Assembly: GCF_026642255.1 (NCBI RefSeq)
Contig: NZ_CP113264.1
Coordinates: 2,480,001-2,544,000 of the forward strand
Origin: Streptomonospora nanhaiensis
GTDB taxonomy: Bacteria > Actinomycetota > Actinomycetes > Streptosporangiales > Streptosporangiaceae
Length of the DNA: 64,000 bases
Direction of reading: 5' to 3'
The position numbers were made by a program, and so were the translations under genes. Below, piece by piece: positions 51,981 to 60,823 of the stretch. Every line of letters begins with the position of its first letter. The stretch's first letter is position 1. The notes below the pieces were generated by a model. That model did not search any database and was not told where the DNA came from. It saw only the letters and a list, made by a program, of their open reading frames with translations.

Positions 51981-52700
51981 ATGGGGGACTTCCTGACCGG
52001 GGTCGAGGGCGGCCTGACGATCGACTGGGCGACCATGCCCACGTACAACACCGTGATGTCCGTCGCCGCGGGCGCCGGACTGCTGCTGGTGGTCGCCCTG
52101 GGCCGCGCGCTGCTGCGGGGCGGGCGGATCGTGCCCGACGGATGGGCGCTGGCCTTCGGGGCACTCGGCCTGCTCCTGGCGACCACGGGCCTGCACATGA
52201 CCCTGACCTGGCCGCTCGCTGCGGGCGGGTTCCCGTTCGACAACATCGTCTTCGGGGAGCCGAGCCTCGTGTTCGGCGTCCTGCTCCTGGCGGCGTCCCT
52301 GTACCTGTGGAAGCGCGGCGAGGCCCTGAACGGGCACGAGAACCCCGCCGCGCACGCGGCGCGGGTCGCGGGCCCCCTCTCCGTCCTGGTGTTCGGCATC
52401 GGCCTCGCGGCGTTCGGCATCGCCGCGGCGGGGTGGGCGTTCATGCTCTTCGCGGCCCCTCCGCAGGAGCCCATCTCCGGGGTGTTCGGCGCCTACCCCT
52501 GGCTGGAGGCCACCTTCATCTCCGGCCTCTACGTACTCGTGGGGGTCGGCGCGGTCCTGTTCCCGTTCGGACTCAGGTCCCTGGGATCGGGGCTGTGGAC
52601 GGTGATCGGTGTCGCGTGGGGCGTCGCCGGGGCGGCGTTCCTGCTGTTCGGGGCGTTGAACTACTACACGCACATCGGTCTGGTCATCAACACCATGTGA
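51981..52700 (+). CDS. DUF981 family membrane protein
   Basis: 239 residues with six to seven helices (VAAGAGLLLVVALGRALL, ALAFGALGLLLATTGLHMTL, VFGVLLLAASLYLWKRGEAL and others). The pattern TTGLHMTLTWPL, FDNIVFGEPSLVFG fits DUF981. Integral membrane protein of unknown role. Start ATG 51981. It stands alone between a hydrolase gene and the ychJ-like gene. Confidence 0.75.
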   Translation: MGDFLTGVEGGLTIDWATMPTYNTVMSVAAGAGLLLVVALGRALLRGGRIVPDGWALAFGALGLLLATTGLHMTLTWPLAAGGFPFDNIVFGEPSLVFGVLLLAASLYLWKRGEALNGHENPAAHAARVAGPLSVLVFGIGLAAFGIAAAGWAFMLFAAPPQEPISGVFGAYPWLEATFISGLYVLVGVGAVLFPFGLRSLGSGLWTVIGVAWGVAGAAFLLFGALNYYTHIGLVINTM

Positions 52701-52802
52701 CCTGTCGGCCCGCCGGGCGCCCGTGGCCGGGGCCCTTCGGTCGCCGTGCCGGAGCCCGCGCGTCCGGGACCGCCCACGGCCCGGACCGGCCACAATGGGG
52801 GG

Positions 52803-53231
52803 ATGTCGCAGCGAAACCCACGCACCAGCCCCCGACCGCGCACCATGGCAGCAGGCTCCCCCTGCCCCTGCGGGAGGCCGGAGTCCTACGGGGACTGCTG
52901 CGGCCGCCTGCACAGCGGGACGGCGGCGGCCTCCACCGCCGAGCAGCTGATGCGCTCGCGCTACAGCGCCTTCGCCGTCGGCGACCGCGACTACCTCCTG
53001 CGGAGCTGGCACCCCCGAACCCGGCCCTCCGACCTCGACCTCGACGCCCGCACGCAGTGGGTGCGGCTGGAGATCCTGTCCACCGGCGAGGGCACGCCCT
53101 TCCACAACGAGGGCACGGTCGCCTTCCGCGCCGTGTACCGGGAGAACGGCCGGGAGGGCGAGCTCGTCGAACACAGCCGCTTCCTGCGCCACGACGGGGC
53201 CTGGGTCTACCTCGACGCCCTCCCGGAGTGA
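52803..53231 (+). CDS. YchJ-family SEC-C-like protein
   Basis: 142 residues (or ~128 from an internal ATG). CPCGRPESYGDCC (21-33) is the SEC-C/UPF0225 zinc motif; LMRSRYSAFAVGDRDYLLRS and FHNEGTVAFRAVYRENG are typical of YchJ. NTF2-like fold, cytoplasmic. Function unknown. Start ATG 52803 was taken because it stands furthest upstream; the basic tail (SQRNPRTSPRPRT) may not be native. Confidence 0.85.
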   Translation: MSQRNPRTSPRPRTMAAGSPCPCGRPESYGDCCGRLHSGTAAASTAEQLMRSRYSAFAVGDRDYLLRSWHPRTRPSDLDLDARTQWVRLEILSTGEGTPFHNEGTVAFRAVYRENGREGELVEHSRFLRHDGAWVYLDALPE

Positions 53232-53388
53232 CCCCGCGGGGCCGGGCGGGCCGGAGGCCCCTGCGCACCGGACGGCGGGCCCGGCGACCGGTGAACCCCC
53301 GGCGACGGGCGCGCCCCGCGGTGCGCGCCGCCGCCCCGGCACGGTAGGAAGGGTGCGCGAACGTCGCCGAACGGACACGGAGAGCACC

Positions 53389-55023
53389 ATGAACGCCTCG
53401 ACGCCCGGCCCGCTGGAACAGGGCCCCCTCCTGCAGGACCTCGCGGGCCGGCTGGTCTCGGCCGTGCCCGAGGGATGGCAGCAGCTCACCTACCTGACCA
53501 GGGTCATCGGCGCCCACACGGACGAGACCCTCGCCGTCCAGGACACCGACGGCCAGGTGAGCCAGGTGGAGGTCCCCGAGGGGGTCGGCGAGCTCGTCGG
53601 CGCCCTCAAGCGCGCCGGGTACCAGGAGGGCAGGGGGACCTGGCTCTCCATGATCGTCTCGGTGCACCACACCCACCAGCTCAACGTCGAGTACAACCAC
53701 GACACCGAACCCGAACTGGCCCCCGGAGCCGCCCCCCTCGCCTACGCCCAGGAGCTGGAGCGCTTCCCCCGCGACGAGGAGGCGGTCCCCGCATGGCTGC
53801 GCGCCAGGCTCGCGGAGGCGCGGGAGCTGCCGACCGAACAGATCACGGCGGACTTCGGCGCGGCGCTGGTCGAGGCGTGCGCCGCCGAGGGGCTGCGCGC
53901 CGAGTACCTGCCGCCGACCGGCCTGCGGGTCTCCCTCCCCGACGGCGGGGTCCTCATGGACAACGACCTCAAGGACACGTTCGACCAGGCGGCCGTCCTG
54001 CCCCCGGAGCAGCGCCTCGGCCTGGCCACCCACTTCGGGGGGTACATGGCCCGCGCGGCAGGGGAGCGCGGGGCCCCCGGCGGAGCCCCCGCGGCGGACT
54101 CCGGCGCGGACGACGCGGTCGCGAACGCCCTCGTCGCCGCCTTCCGCGAGGAGGGCGTCGAGGTCTCCTTCGAGGAGGCGGACACGCTGGTCGTGCCGCT
54201 CCCCGACGGCAACCGGGCCACCACCGACATCAGCGGGTTCCGCTCCGCACTGGCCGACGCCGCCCCCGACCAGCTCGCGCACCACGCGGCCGGGTTCGCC
54301 CGCGCGGCCGTCGACCAGCTGGCAAAGGCCACCCGGCCGGACGGCGCCACCGGGGCCCCGGCGCCCGACGGCGACCCCGGGGCGGACGGGGCCGGACGGC
54401 TCCGGGTCCGCCTCTACCCCGCCTCGGCCTTCCCCGAGGGGATCCTGGAGGAACTCCTCGCCCGGGAGATCGCCCCCGGCCTGTGGCAGACCGTCGTGGT
54501 CGACAGCCCCCAGAGCCTGCAGCCCCTCTCCCGCAAGGCGCACGAGGACACCGGCCGCCCCGACGACGAGGTCTTCGCCGAGGCCGTGGCCGGCTCCCTG
54601 GACGAACCCGTCGAGGTGAGCGAGCACGACCTCGACGGGGTCCGCCTCGTACACATCGGCGGACCGCACCCCTACGTGGCCGCGCAGGCGCACGCCCTCG
54701 GACGACACATCGGCGAGGCCCCGCACGGAGCCCTCGTGGCCTTCCCCGTCCCCGAGGTGCTCATCGCCCACCCGCTCGGCCAGGGGCACCCCCTCGCGGC
54801 GATGGAGAACCTGCAGGAGATCGCCGGGAAGTTCGCCGCCGACGCCGCCAAGCCCATCGGCGCGCAGCTCTACTGGTGGCACCCCGGCTCGCTCGCCGCG
54901 GGACAGGAGGCCGTGCCCGACCTGCGGGCCGTGGGGATCGAGGTCGACCACGAGGCGAAGTCGGTCTCCGTCCGCACCTCCGACGAGGAGTTCGGCCCCG
55001 TGCTCGACTCCCTGCTCGGTTAG
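53389..55023 (+). CDS. Multidomain protein with YezG-like N-terminus and internal repeat
   Basis: 544 residues. Residues ~20-141 resemble the YezG immunity proteins of this window: VPEGW, EGRGTWLSMIVSVHHTHQLN, VEYNHDTEPEL, and FPRDEEAVPAWLRARL beside FPRDEENIPEWLRQKL. Residues 156-224 and 243-312 are two copies of one module (LV-A---EG ... LPDG ... F--A ... H--G-ARAA). The end (~335-544) is a separate fold (LYPASAFPEGILEELLAREI), perhaps DUF1444-like. No signal or helix. It is far from the toxin locus and may be an immunity-derived protein with a new role. Start ATG 53389. Confidence 0.7.
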   Translation: MNASTPGPLEQGPLLQDLAGRLVSAVPEGWQQLTYLTRVIGAHTDETLAVQDTDGQVSQVEVPEGVGELVGALKRAGYQEGRGTWLSMIVSVHHTHQLNVEYNHDTEPELAPGAAPLAYAQELERFPRDEEAVPAWLRARLAEARELPTEQITADFGAALVEACAAEGLRAEYLPPTGLRVSLPDGGVLMDNDLKDTFDQAAVLPPEQRLGLATHFGGYMARAAGERGAPGGAPAADSGADDAVANALVAAFREEGVEVSFEEADTLVVPLPDGNRATTDISGFRSALADAAPDQLAHHAAGFARAAVDQLAKATRPDGATGAPAPDGDPGADGAGRLRVRLYPASAFPEGILEELLAREIAPGLWQTVVVDSPQSLQPLSRKAHEDTGRPDDEVFAEAVAGSLDEPVEVSEHDLDGVRLVHIGGPHPYVAAQAHALGRHIGEAPHGALVAFPVPEVLIAHPLGQGHPLAAMENLQEIAGKFAADAAKPIGAQLYWWHPGSLAAGQEAVPDLRAVGIEVDHEAKSVSVRTSDEEFGPVLDSLLG

Positions 55024-55049
55024 CCCGCGCCGCCCGGGCGCGGACGGCC

Positions 55050-56705
55050 TCAGGGTCGGTCGCGGTCCTGGGACCGGTGCCTGCCGCGAACGCGCCACGG
55101 GTTCCGGGGGCGCCGTCGGAACCAGTTCCGGACCCGGAACCGCCCCCTCCCGTCCTCCCGCCCCGTATCGGGGGCCTCCGCGGCGCCGCCCTCGTACCCG
55201 GGGTCCGCCGCCCCTCTCGACCAGGGACGGAACGGGTTGCGGTGGGCGGGAGGAGAGAGCCCGGGCCGCCTCCGCAGCTGGGCCGCCGCCCGGGCGCGGA
55301 CGGCCTCGCGGGCCCGGGCGGCGGTGGACGCGTCGGGATGGTGGCGGCCGACCGCGTCCAGGACGGGGAGCGTGTCGGGGTGCTCGGGGCTCCAGAGGCG
55401 GTCTGTGTCGTCCAGGACGAGCTGCTCGATGTCCGGAACCCCGTCGGCGGACAAGAACCCGGGCAGGTCCTCGGGGCTGCGCTCCGCGGCCGCCGCGATC
55501 ATGTCGATGACGACCCAGTGCCCGTGCCCGGCCATGACCCCGTCCACGTCCTCCGGGGAGAGCGTCCCGGAGGTGAGCAGGACGACGGCGGCCAGGCTGA
55601 CCACGGACGGGCGGTCGGAGGACAGGAGCGCGCGGAGCTCGGGCCCGATCTCCGAACTGGTCGCGTCCAGCACCTTCGTCCCCGTCCAGCGGCGCAGCGC
55701 CCGGCCGGGGCCGTCGGTCACCGCGACGATCTGGCGCAGGGCCGCGACGGGGGTCCGCTCGTCCAGCCACGGCAGGACCTCGGCGATCAGGCGCTCGGGC
55801 GGCAGCGTCCCCAGGGCGTCGAGGAACCCCGCCGCCCCCGCCCCGGCGAGGCTGCCGACGAGCGGCGCCTCGACGCCCTCCTCCTCCAGGAAACCGCGCA
55901 CCCCGTACCGGCCCAGGGGCGTCAGCTCCACCGCCGGGTGACCGTGTCCGGCGCACCGGGGGGCGGCCCCGTCGGGGCCCGCGTCCTCCGCGGTGACCAG
56001 GGCAACGGCGCCCGTTCCGAGTAGTTGACGCAGGGTGCGCACGACCCTGCCGGTCGCCCGCCGCCGGTCCCGCGAGGGAAGGGGGAGATCGGGGCCCGGC
56101 CCCTCGGCCGGTTCCCGCAGAACCGCCCCGACCAGCACCGGGAGCGGGACCCGGAACCCGTCCGGCGCCTCGTAGAGGAAGCGCAGGACGGCGGTGACGA
56201 GGCAGGGGTCGTCGACGCCCGGCCAGGGGGTCCCCGCCGAGAGGTCGTCCCGCGCGCGGCCGACGGAGGCCTCGAACACCCCGGTCCACCAGCGCAGGAC
56301 CTGGTCCGGGTCGCGGACCCGCTCCTCCAGCCCCGGTTCCGGCCCGGCCCAGTCGGCGGTCGCCTCCAGCAGGCCCAGCCGCACGGCGGTCCGCCACGGG
56401 AGCGCGAAGCGCGCGGCCTCGACGGCCTCGGCGTCGACCCAGTCCGGCCCCTCGGAGGCGGCCTCCGCGTCGAGGCCGTGCGACCACAGCCCCAGCGCCT
56501 CGTCCGCCGCGCGGATGTCCGTCGCGTACGGGAGGCCCTCCGGGGTGAGCGGGGTGGCGGGAGCGCTCCAGCGCGCCAGGCGCAGGGCGTCGCGGAGCAG
56601 GGGGGTGGTCAGGGCGGCACACGCGAGGACGTCCGCGGGGAGGAGTGACACGGGCCTCGCGGAGGAGGGCTCCCGGCCCGGGGCCGACCGGTCATGAGAG
56701 GGCAT
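55050..56705 (-). CDS. Uncharacterised cytoplasmic protein
   Basis: 551 residues, no family recognised. It is mostly helical and Leu/Asp/Arg-rich (LACAALTTPLLRDALRLARW, RRWTGTKVLDATSSEIGPEL, LRALLSSDRPSVVSLAAVVL), with a possible winged-helix-like piece around 230-290 and HEAT-like stretches around 330-460. The C-terminal ~90 residues are basic and disordered. Such proteins occur in other actinomycetes as lone genes. Start ATG 56705; alternative ATG 56762. Confidence 0.7.
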   Translation of the reverse strand: MPSHDRSAPGREPSSARPVSLLPADVLACAALTTPLLRDALRLARWSAPATPLTPEGLPYATDIRAADEALGLWSHGLDAEAASEGPDWVDAEAVEAARFALPWRTAVRLGLLEATADWAGPEPGLEERVRDPDQVLRWWTGVFEASVGRARDDLSAGTPWPGVDDPCLVTAVLRFLYEAPDGFRVPLPVLVGAVLREPAEGPGPDLPLPSRDRRRATGRVVRTLRQLLGTGAVALVTAEDAGPDGAAPRCAGHGHPAVELTPLGRYGVRGFLEEEGVEAPLVGSLAGAGAAGFLDALGTLPPERLIAEVLPWLDERTPVAALRQIVAVTDGPGRALRRWTGTKVLDATSSEIGPELRALLSSDRPSVVSLAAVVLLTSGTLSPEDVDGVMAGHGHWVVIDMIAAAAERSPEDLPGFLSADGVPDIEQLVLDDTDRLWSPEHPDTLPVLDAVGRHHPDASTAARAREAVRARAAAQLRRRPGLSPPAHRNPFRPWSRGAADPGYEGGAAEAPDTGREDGRGRFRVRNWFRRRPRNPWRVRGRHRSQDRDRP

Positions 56706-57022
56706 GTTCGCTCCCGGGTCTCCTGGTGGTGCGCGGACATCCCTTCTACCCCTCCGGGGCACGGCCGTGGGGCGGTTTCACGAACACGGTCGACCCGGTT
56801 TCACGGCCGCGGACGCCACCGCCGCCCGGGAACCGGGATCGCGGACCCCCAAAGGCGCTGGTGAGGCGTGGAACCACCGGTCCGCGGCGCCCGGCCGCCG
56901 CCCGGCCGGGCATTCCCGGTCCGGTCCGGGCGCACGAGCGCCGCGTCACGACTCGGGAGGGGTTTTCCCCAGGGGTTGAGCGGTACCCGGCCGGGTCTGC
57001 CACCATGTCCGGGGAGGTACGG
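56706..57022. other. Divergent gap with direct repeat
   Basis: About 320 bases between divergent genes. CGGTTTCACG occurs twice, at 56773-56782 and 56796-56805, 23 bases apart (about two helical turns). No gene seen. Confidence 0.45.
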
Positions 57023-58399
57023 ATGGGCACGGACAACAGGAACCGCCGTCAGGCCGAGCGCAGGAAGGAGCGTGAACACAGGCGCCACCGCTCGGCGGCA
57101 CAGACCGGATCGGCCACGGGTTCCCAGCCGGGGCCCCGGACGGGGCCGCCGCCGTCCGGGCAGTACCGGCCCGGCGACGCGGAGCAGGTCCTCGCGCTGG
57201 TCGGCCAGGCCGTCCAGGCCTTCCACCACGGGCGCCCCGGACCCGCCCAGCGCGTCGTCGGCCTCCTCGCGGACGGCCCCGCCGGGTGGCGTACGACGGT
57301 CGACCGGATCCTGTTCGCCGAACTCCAACAGGCCGTGGCCCAGGTGTGGCCCCGAGGCTGGCAGCCCGCCGAACTGGTCCGCGGCGCCCGCCGGGAGACC
57401 GGGACCGTGGGCTCCGACCTCACCGCCGACCTGGTGGTGGCCCAGTACCGCAGCTACGCCGCCGCCCGCGTCGCCCCGGAATGGGCCGAACAGGTCCGCG
57501 CCCTGGGCGAGCCCTGGTGGGGACGGGACGCCGACCACCCGCAGCGGTTCGCCGAACGCCACAGGCTGCGGCGCCCCGCGGCCGTGGACACCGCGCTGCG
57601 CGTCCTCACCTTCCTGTACGCCGTGCCCGCGCTGCAGGTGCTCTGCCCCCTGCCGGGCCACGCCCGCACCGCGTCCGCGGGCGCCGTCACCCGGGCCGAC
57701 CCGGCCAAGCTCACGCGTATCCGCGCACTCCTGGCCAAGGCCGAGGCCACCGAGTTCCCCGAGGAGGCCGAGGCCCTCTCCGCCCGCGCCCAGGAGATGA
57801 TGGCCCGGCACAGCATCGACCACGCCGCGCTGGCCGCCCAGGCGGGGACCACGGGCGACACCCGGGGCCGCCGCCTGCCGGTGGAGGCGCCCTACGAACA
57901 GCACAAGGCCTCCCTGCTCTCCGTGGTCTCGGAGGCCAACCACTGCCGCTCGGTGTGGCACAAGGACCTCGGCATGTGCACCGTCATGGGCGCCGCCGGG
58001 GACGTCGACGCCGTCGAGCTCCTCTTCACCTCGCTGCTGCTCCAGGCCACCAGGGCCATGCGCCAGGCCGGCGCCACCCGCGACGCCTACGGCCGCTCCA
58101 CCACCCGCTCGTTCCGCACCTCGTTCCTGACCGCCTTCACAGCGCGCATCGGCGAGCGGCTGGCGGAGGCCGCCGTCACCGGACGCGACCGGGCCGTCGA
58201 CGAGTACGCCGAGTCGGGAACCGACCTGGTCCCCGTCCTGGCCCGCAGGGAGCGCGAGGTGGAGGAGGCGTTCGCCGAGGCCTTCCCCGAGCTGGTGGAG
58301 GTGCCCGTGGCCAGCTCCTCCAACGCCCAGGGTTGGACGGCGGGCCGGGCGGCGGCCGACGCCGCCGACTTCGGCGTGCGGGACCGGTTGGGCGGGTGA
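57023..58399 (+). CDS. DUF2786 domain protein
   Basis: 458 residues. A basic tail (1-30, NRRQAERRKEREHRRHR) is followed by a helical part; DUF2786 lies at ~228-265 (KLTRIRALLAKAEATEFPEE, AEALSARAQEMMARHSI). A C-terminal helical domain (AVELLFTSLLLQATRAMRQA) completes it. Cytoplasmic, unknown function; similar genes are common in actinomycetes. Strong site GGGGAGG five bases before ATG 57023 decides the start. Confidence 0.82.
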   Translation: MGTDNRNRRQAERRKEREHRRHRSAAQTGSATGSQPGPRTGPPPSGQYRPGDAEQVLALVGQAVQAFHHGRPGPAQRVVGLLADGPAGWRTTVDRILFAELQQAVAQVWPRGWQPAELVRGARRETGTVGSDLTADLVVAQYRSYAAARVAPEWAEQVRALGEPWWGRDADHPQRFAERHRLRRPAAVDTALRVLTFLYAVPALQVLCPLPGHARTASAGAVTRADPAKLTRIRALLAKAEATEFPEEAEALSARAQEMMARHSIDHAALAAQAGTTGDTRGRRLPVEAPYEQHKASLLSVVSEANHCRSVWHKDLGMCTVMGAAGDVDAVELLFTSLLLQATRAMRQAGATRDAYGRSTTRSFRTSFLTAFTARIGERLAEAAVTGRDRAVDEYAESGTDLVPVLARREREVEEAFAEAFPELVEVPVASSSNAQGWTAGRAAADAADFGVRDRLGG

Positions 58400-58570
58400 A
58401 CCCGACGGTTTCCGGGCCGGGGGCCCGTGCGGTGGGGATCGCGGCTCCTCGGGCGGCCTGCTTCGTGCTCACCGGCCCTGGTGAGGCAGGGGCGGAGCCG
58501 GCGCCTGCTCCGCCCCCGGGTCTTCCGGACAGGGTCCGGCCTCCTCCAGCCACCCTGTGGAGGGGGCGCG

Positions 58571-58876
58571 TCAGTCGCTGGGGCAGGTCTTGCACCGCCT
58601 CTGCGCCGAGCGAGAGGTGTCGCCCTCCGTCGCCTGGAGCGGCTGGCCCTCACCGATCCGCAGCCACTGCTCGGCGGCGGCCTCGGGTATCCAACCCCAT
58701 CCGGGGTGCTCACCGGAGCGGATACGGGGCTCGTCGTTGTGCCAGCACCCGACCTTGTGGGCCATGTCGGTCGGGGAGATCAGGATGGCGTTCGGTCCGA
58801 ACGGAAGGGTGTCCATGTCGACATGATGTCGATCGTCCGCGGGGTCTGACCCAGGACCAAGGTCCTCTTCTTCCAT
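58571..58876 (-). CDS. Small hypothetical protein
   Basis: 101 residues: MDTLPFGPNAILISPTDMAH in the second part, a WHNDEPRIRSGEHPGWGWIP motif and a C-terminal CKTCPSD. No domain is recognised. ATG 58876 and ATG 58816 are both possible; the latter gives 81 residues and looks more protein-like. The CxxC end may bind metal. Real coding status is likely but not certain. Confidence 0.5.
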   Translation of the reverse strand: MEEEDLGPGSDPADDRHHVDMDTLPFGPNAILISPTDMAHKVGCWHNDEPRIRSGEHPGWGWIPEAAAEQWLRIGEGQPLQATEGDTSRSAQRRCKTCPSD

Positions 58877-59012
58877 GGCGTCCGTGACCGTCCCCGACAG
58901 CCGGTGCGGGACACGGCCTCGTGGCGGACCGGGAGGGGCGCCGCGCGGACAACCGGACAGAGGGCAGGGAGCGCCGGCCCGGAGGTGCGCTCGCCCCCTG
59001 CGCCGCGGCCCC

Positions 59013-60665
59013 CTACAGGCCCGCCCGGTCCAACCCCGCGAGGAACCGCCGCTTGCGCCGGTGCTCCCGGCGCAGCCCGGCCACGAACTCCACGGCGTCC
59101 TCCGGCCGCCCGAGGCGCCCGTACAGTCCGTGAACCCTGCGGGCCAGCTCGGCCGCCCGCGGGTAGAGCACCGTACTGGTCAGCGCGACCAGCCGGGAGA
59201 CCTCCCGCGCGTACACGTCGAGGGAGTCACCCGGATGCTCGTCCTCCCTCAGTTCCGCGAGCCTCAACCACTGCTTGTCATCGCAACCGTGTGCCGTGGC
59301 GGCCTCCCACGCCTCGTCCCCGCTGCCCTCCCAGAGCAGCACCTCCACCAGGGGGCACGGGAAGTGCCGGGTGTTCCGCCGGGCAGCCGACCTCCGCAGC
59401 ACGGCCAGGGCCTGGCCGCGGACACGGGGCCATTCCCCCGGCGCCTCGTCGTCGCGCAGCGCGCGGTAGCTCTCCACGTCGGGCGAGCGCTCGAACACCT
59501 CCCAGCGCACCCGACGCAGGTCCTTCCACCTCTCCGCGGCGCGGTAGGCGCACACGACGTGCTCCACGAGCCGCCCGTCGGGGTGCCCCTCCTTCTCGGC
59601 CAGCCCCTGCTCGGCCCGTTCCAGGGCCTCGCTGTCGCGCCCGGCGGAGAGCAGGGCGTCGACGATCCCCGCGTGGTACACCCCCTCCCGGCCCTGGGAG
59701 TACACGCGCACGAGCAGGTCCACGTCTCCGCTGGCCCGCGCGAACTCGGCCATCAGGAAGCGCGAATCCCAGTCGTCGGCGGGGCGGTCCGCCCCGATGT
59801 CGGCCAGCCTGTTCCCGTAGTGCTCCAGCCCCGCTTTCCCCAGGACTCCGGCGTAGGACTCCAGCAGGAGTTCGGGGACGCCCGATCCGTTGAGCTGCCG
59901 GTCCAGGAGCCACTCCGCCAGTTCCACCGGATCCGGGTCCGCGTTGGCGCACGCCTCGACGTGCGCCTCCACGACGCGGAGGGCGGCCTCTCCCACCTCA
60001 CCGTCGGAGTCGTCGGCGAGGGGCAGGTACTCGCCGAGCCGCTCGACCGCGTACCGGGAGAGCTCCTCGGCCGTGTCGTGCAGGTCGTCCTCCAGGAGCC
60101 GTTGCAGCTGTTCGGCGACGTCGGACACCGTTTCCGCGTACGCCGGGGCCTCGCGGTACTCCACGAGGTCGTCGATGCGCAGGGCCCGGTCGACGAAGGC
60201 GCGCAGAGCACTTGTGTCCACACCGCGGCCTGAGCCGGTGACGGCAGCCGAGGCCGCGCGCACCTCCAGTCGGCGTTCGAGCGACTCGTCGGTCCCGGCC
60301 GCCGACACCAGCAGGTCGACCAGGTCGGCGTGGGCGAGCGACTCCAGGTAGGCCCGGATGTCCGGCAGGGCCGCGGCGGCGGGGACGGACGTCCCGCGCT
60401 CCACCGCGGAGAGGTACACCAGGCCGAGCGCCACGCAGTGCTTGCAGAAGTTGCCCTCCTCCGCCCACGGGCAGTCGCACTCCCAGGACATCCGGGACCG
60501 GCCGGGCGTGAGTTCCACCCGGTAGACATGGGTTCCGGTGACCGTGCCGCGCACGGTCGCCCTGTCGGTGGACAGGCCCTGCACGGCGGGGACGTAGGAG
60601 GCGCCGCGGTCGTAGGACTTCCGTCCGGCCAGTTCGAGGAGTTCTTCACGGGAGAAGGCACGCAT
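59013..60665 (-). CDS. SWIM zinc-finger protein
   Basis: 550 residues. SWIM motif CDC (63-65) with CKH (74-76) in SWECDCPWAEEGNFCKHC near the N-terminus. The rest is a long array of helical repeats (LVEYREAPAYAETVSDVAEQ, LLLESYAGVLGKAGLEHYGN, and so on), a TPR/HEAT-like solenoid seen in actinobacterial SWIM proteins. Zinc-dependent nucleic-acid or protein binding is likely; role unknown. Start ATG 60665. Confidence 0.85.
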   Translation of the reverse strand: MRAFSREELLELAGRKSYDRGASYVPAVQGLSTDRATVRGTVTGTHVYRVELTPGRSRMSWECDCPWAEEGNFCKHCVALGLVYLSAVERGTSVPAAAALPDIRAYLESLAHADLVDLLVSAAGTDESLERRLEVRAASAAVTGSGRGVDTSALRAFVDRALRIDDLVEYREAPAYAETVSDVAEQLQRLLEDDLHDTAEELSRYAVERLGEYLPLADDSDGEVGEAALRVVEAHVEACANADPDPVELAEWLLDRQLNGSGVPELLLESYAGVLGKAGLEHYGNRLADIGADRPADDWDSRFLMAEFARASGDVDLLVRVYSQGREGVYHAGIVDALLSAGRDSEALERAEQGLAEKEGHPDGRLVEHVVCAYRAAERWKDLRRVRWEVFERSPDVESYRALRDDEAPGEWPRVRGQALAVLRRSAARRNTRHFPCPLVEVLLWEGSGDEAWEAATAHGCDDKQWLRLAELREDEHPGDSLDVYAREVSRLVALTSTVLYPRAAELARRVHGLYGRLGRPEDAVEFVAGLRREHRRKRRFLAGLDRAGL

Positions 60666-60823
60666 CCGCCCATTGAACACCGGACCCGGCGCACGGTCCC
60701 GCGAACCGCCTCCGCTGTGGTCGCCCCCACCGGAGCCGCGCGCCGGGGCCGGCATCTCCGGACGGCCCCCGCCCGGCGTCCGCGTACGGACCACCGGCGC
60801 GGGACGGCCTCCGGAACTCCCCT

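Noticed and set aside
52687-56622. A 1311-codon open frame on the minus strand
   Set aside because: It runs antisense to the ychJ-like and YezG-fusion genes and in another frame of the 551-aa gene; composition is low-complexity and domain-free.
56773-56805. Direct repeat CGGTTTCACG as a possible CRISPR or iteron
   Set aside because: Only two copies, no spacer array or replication gene; kept only as a possible protein site.
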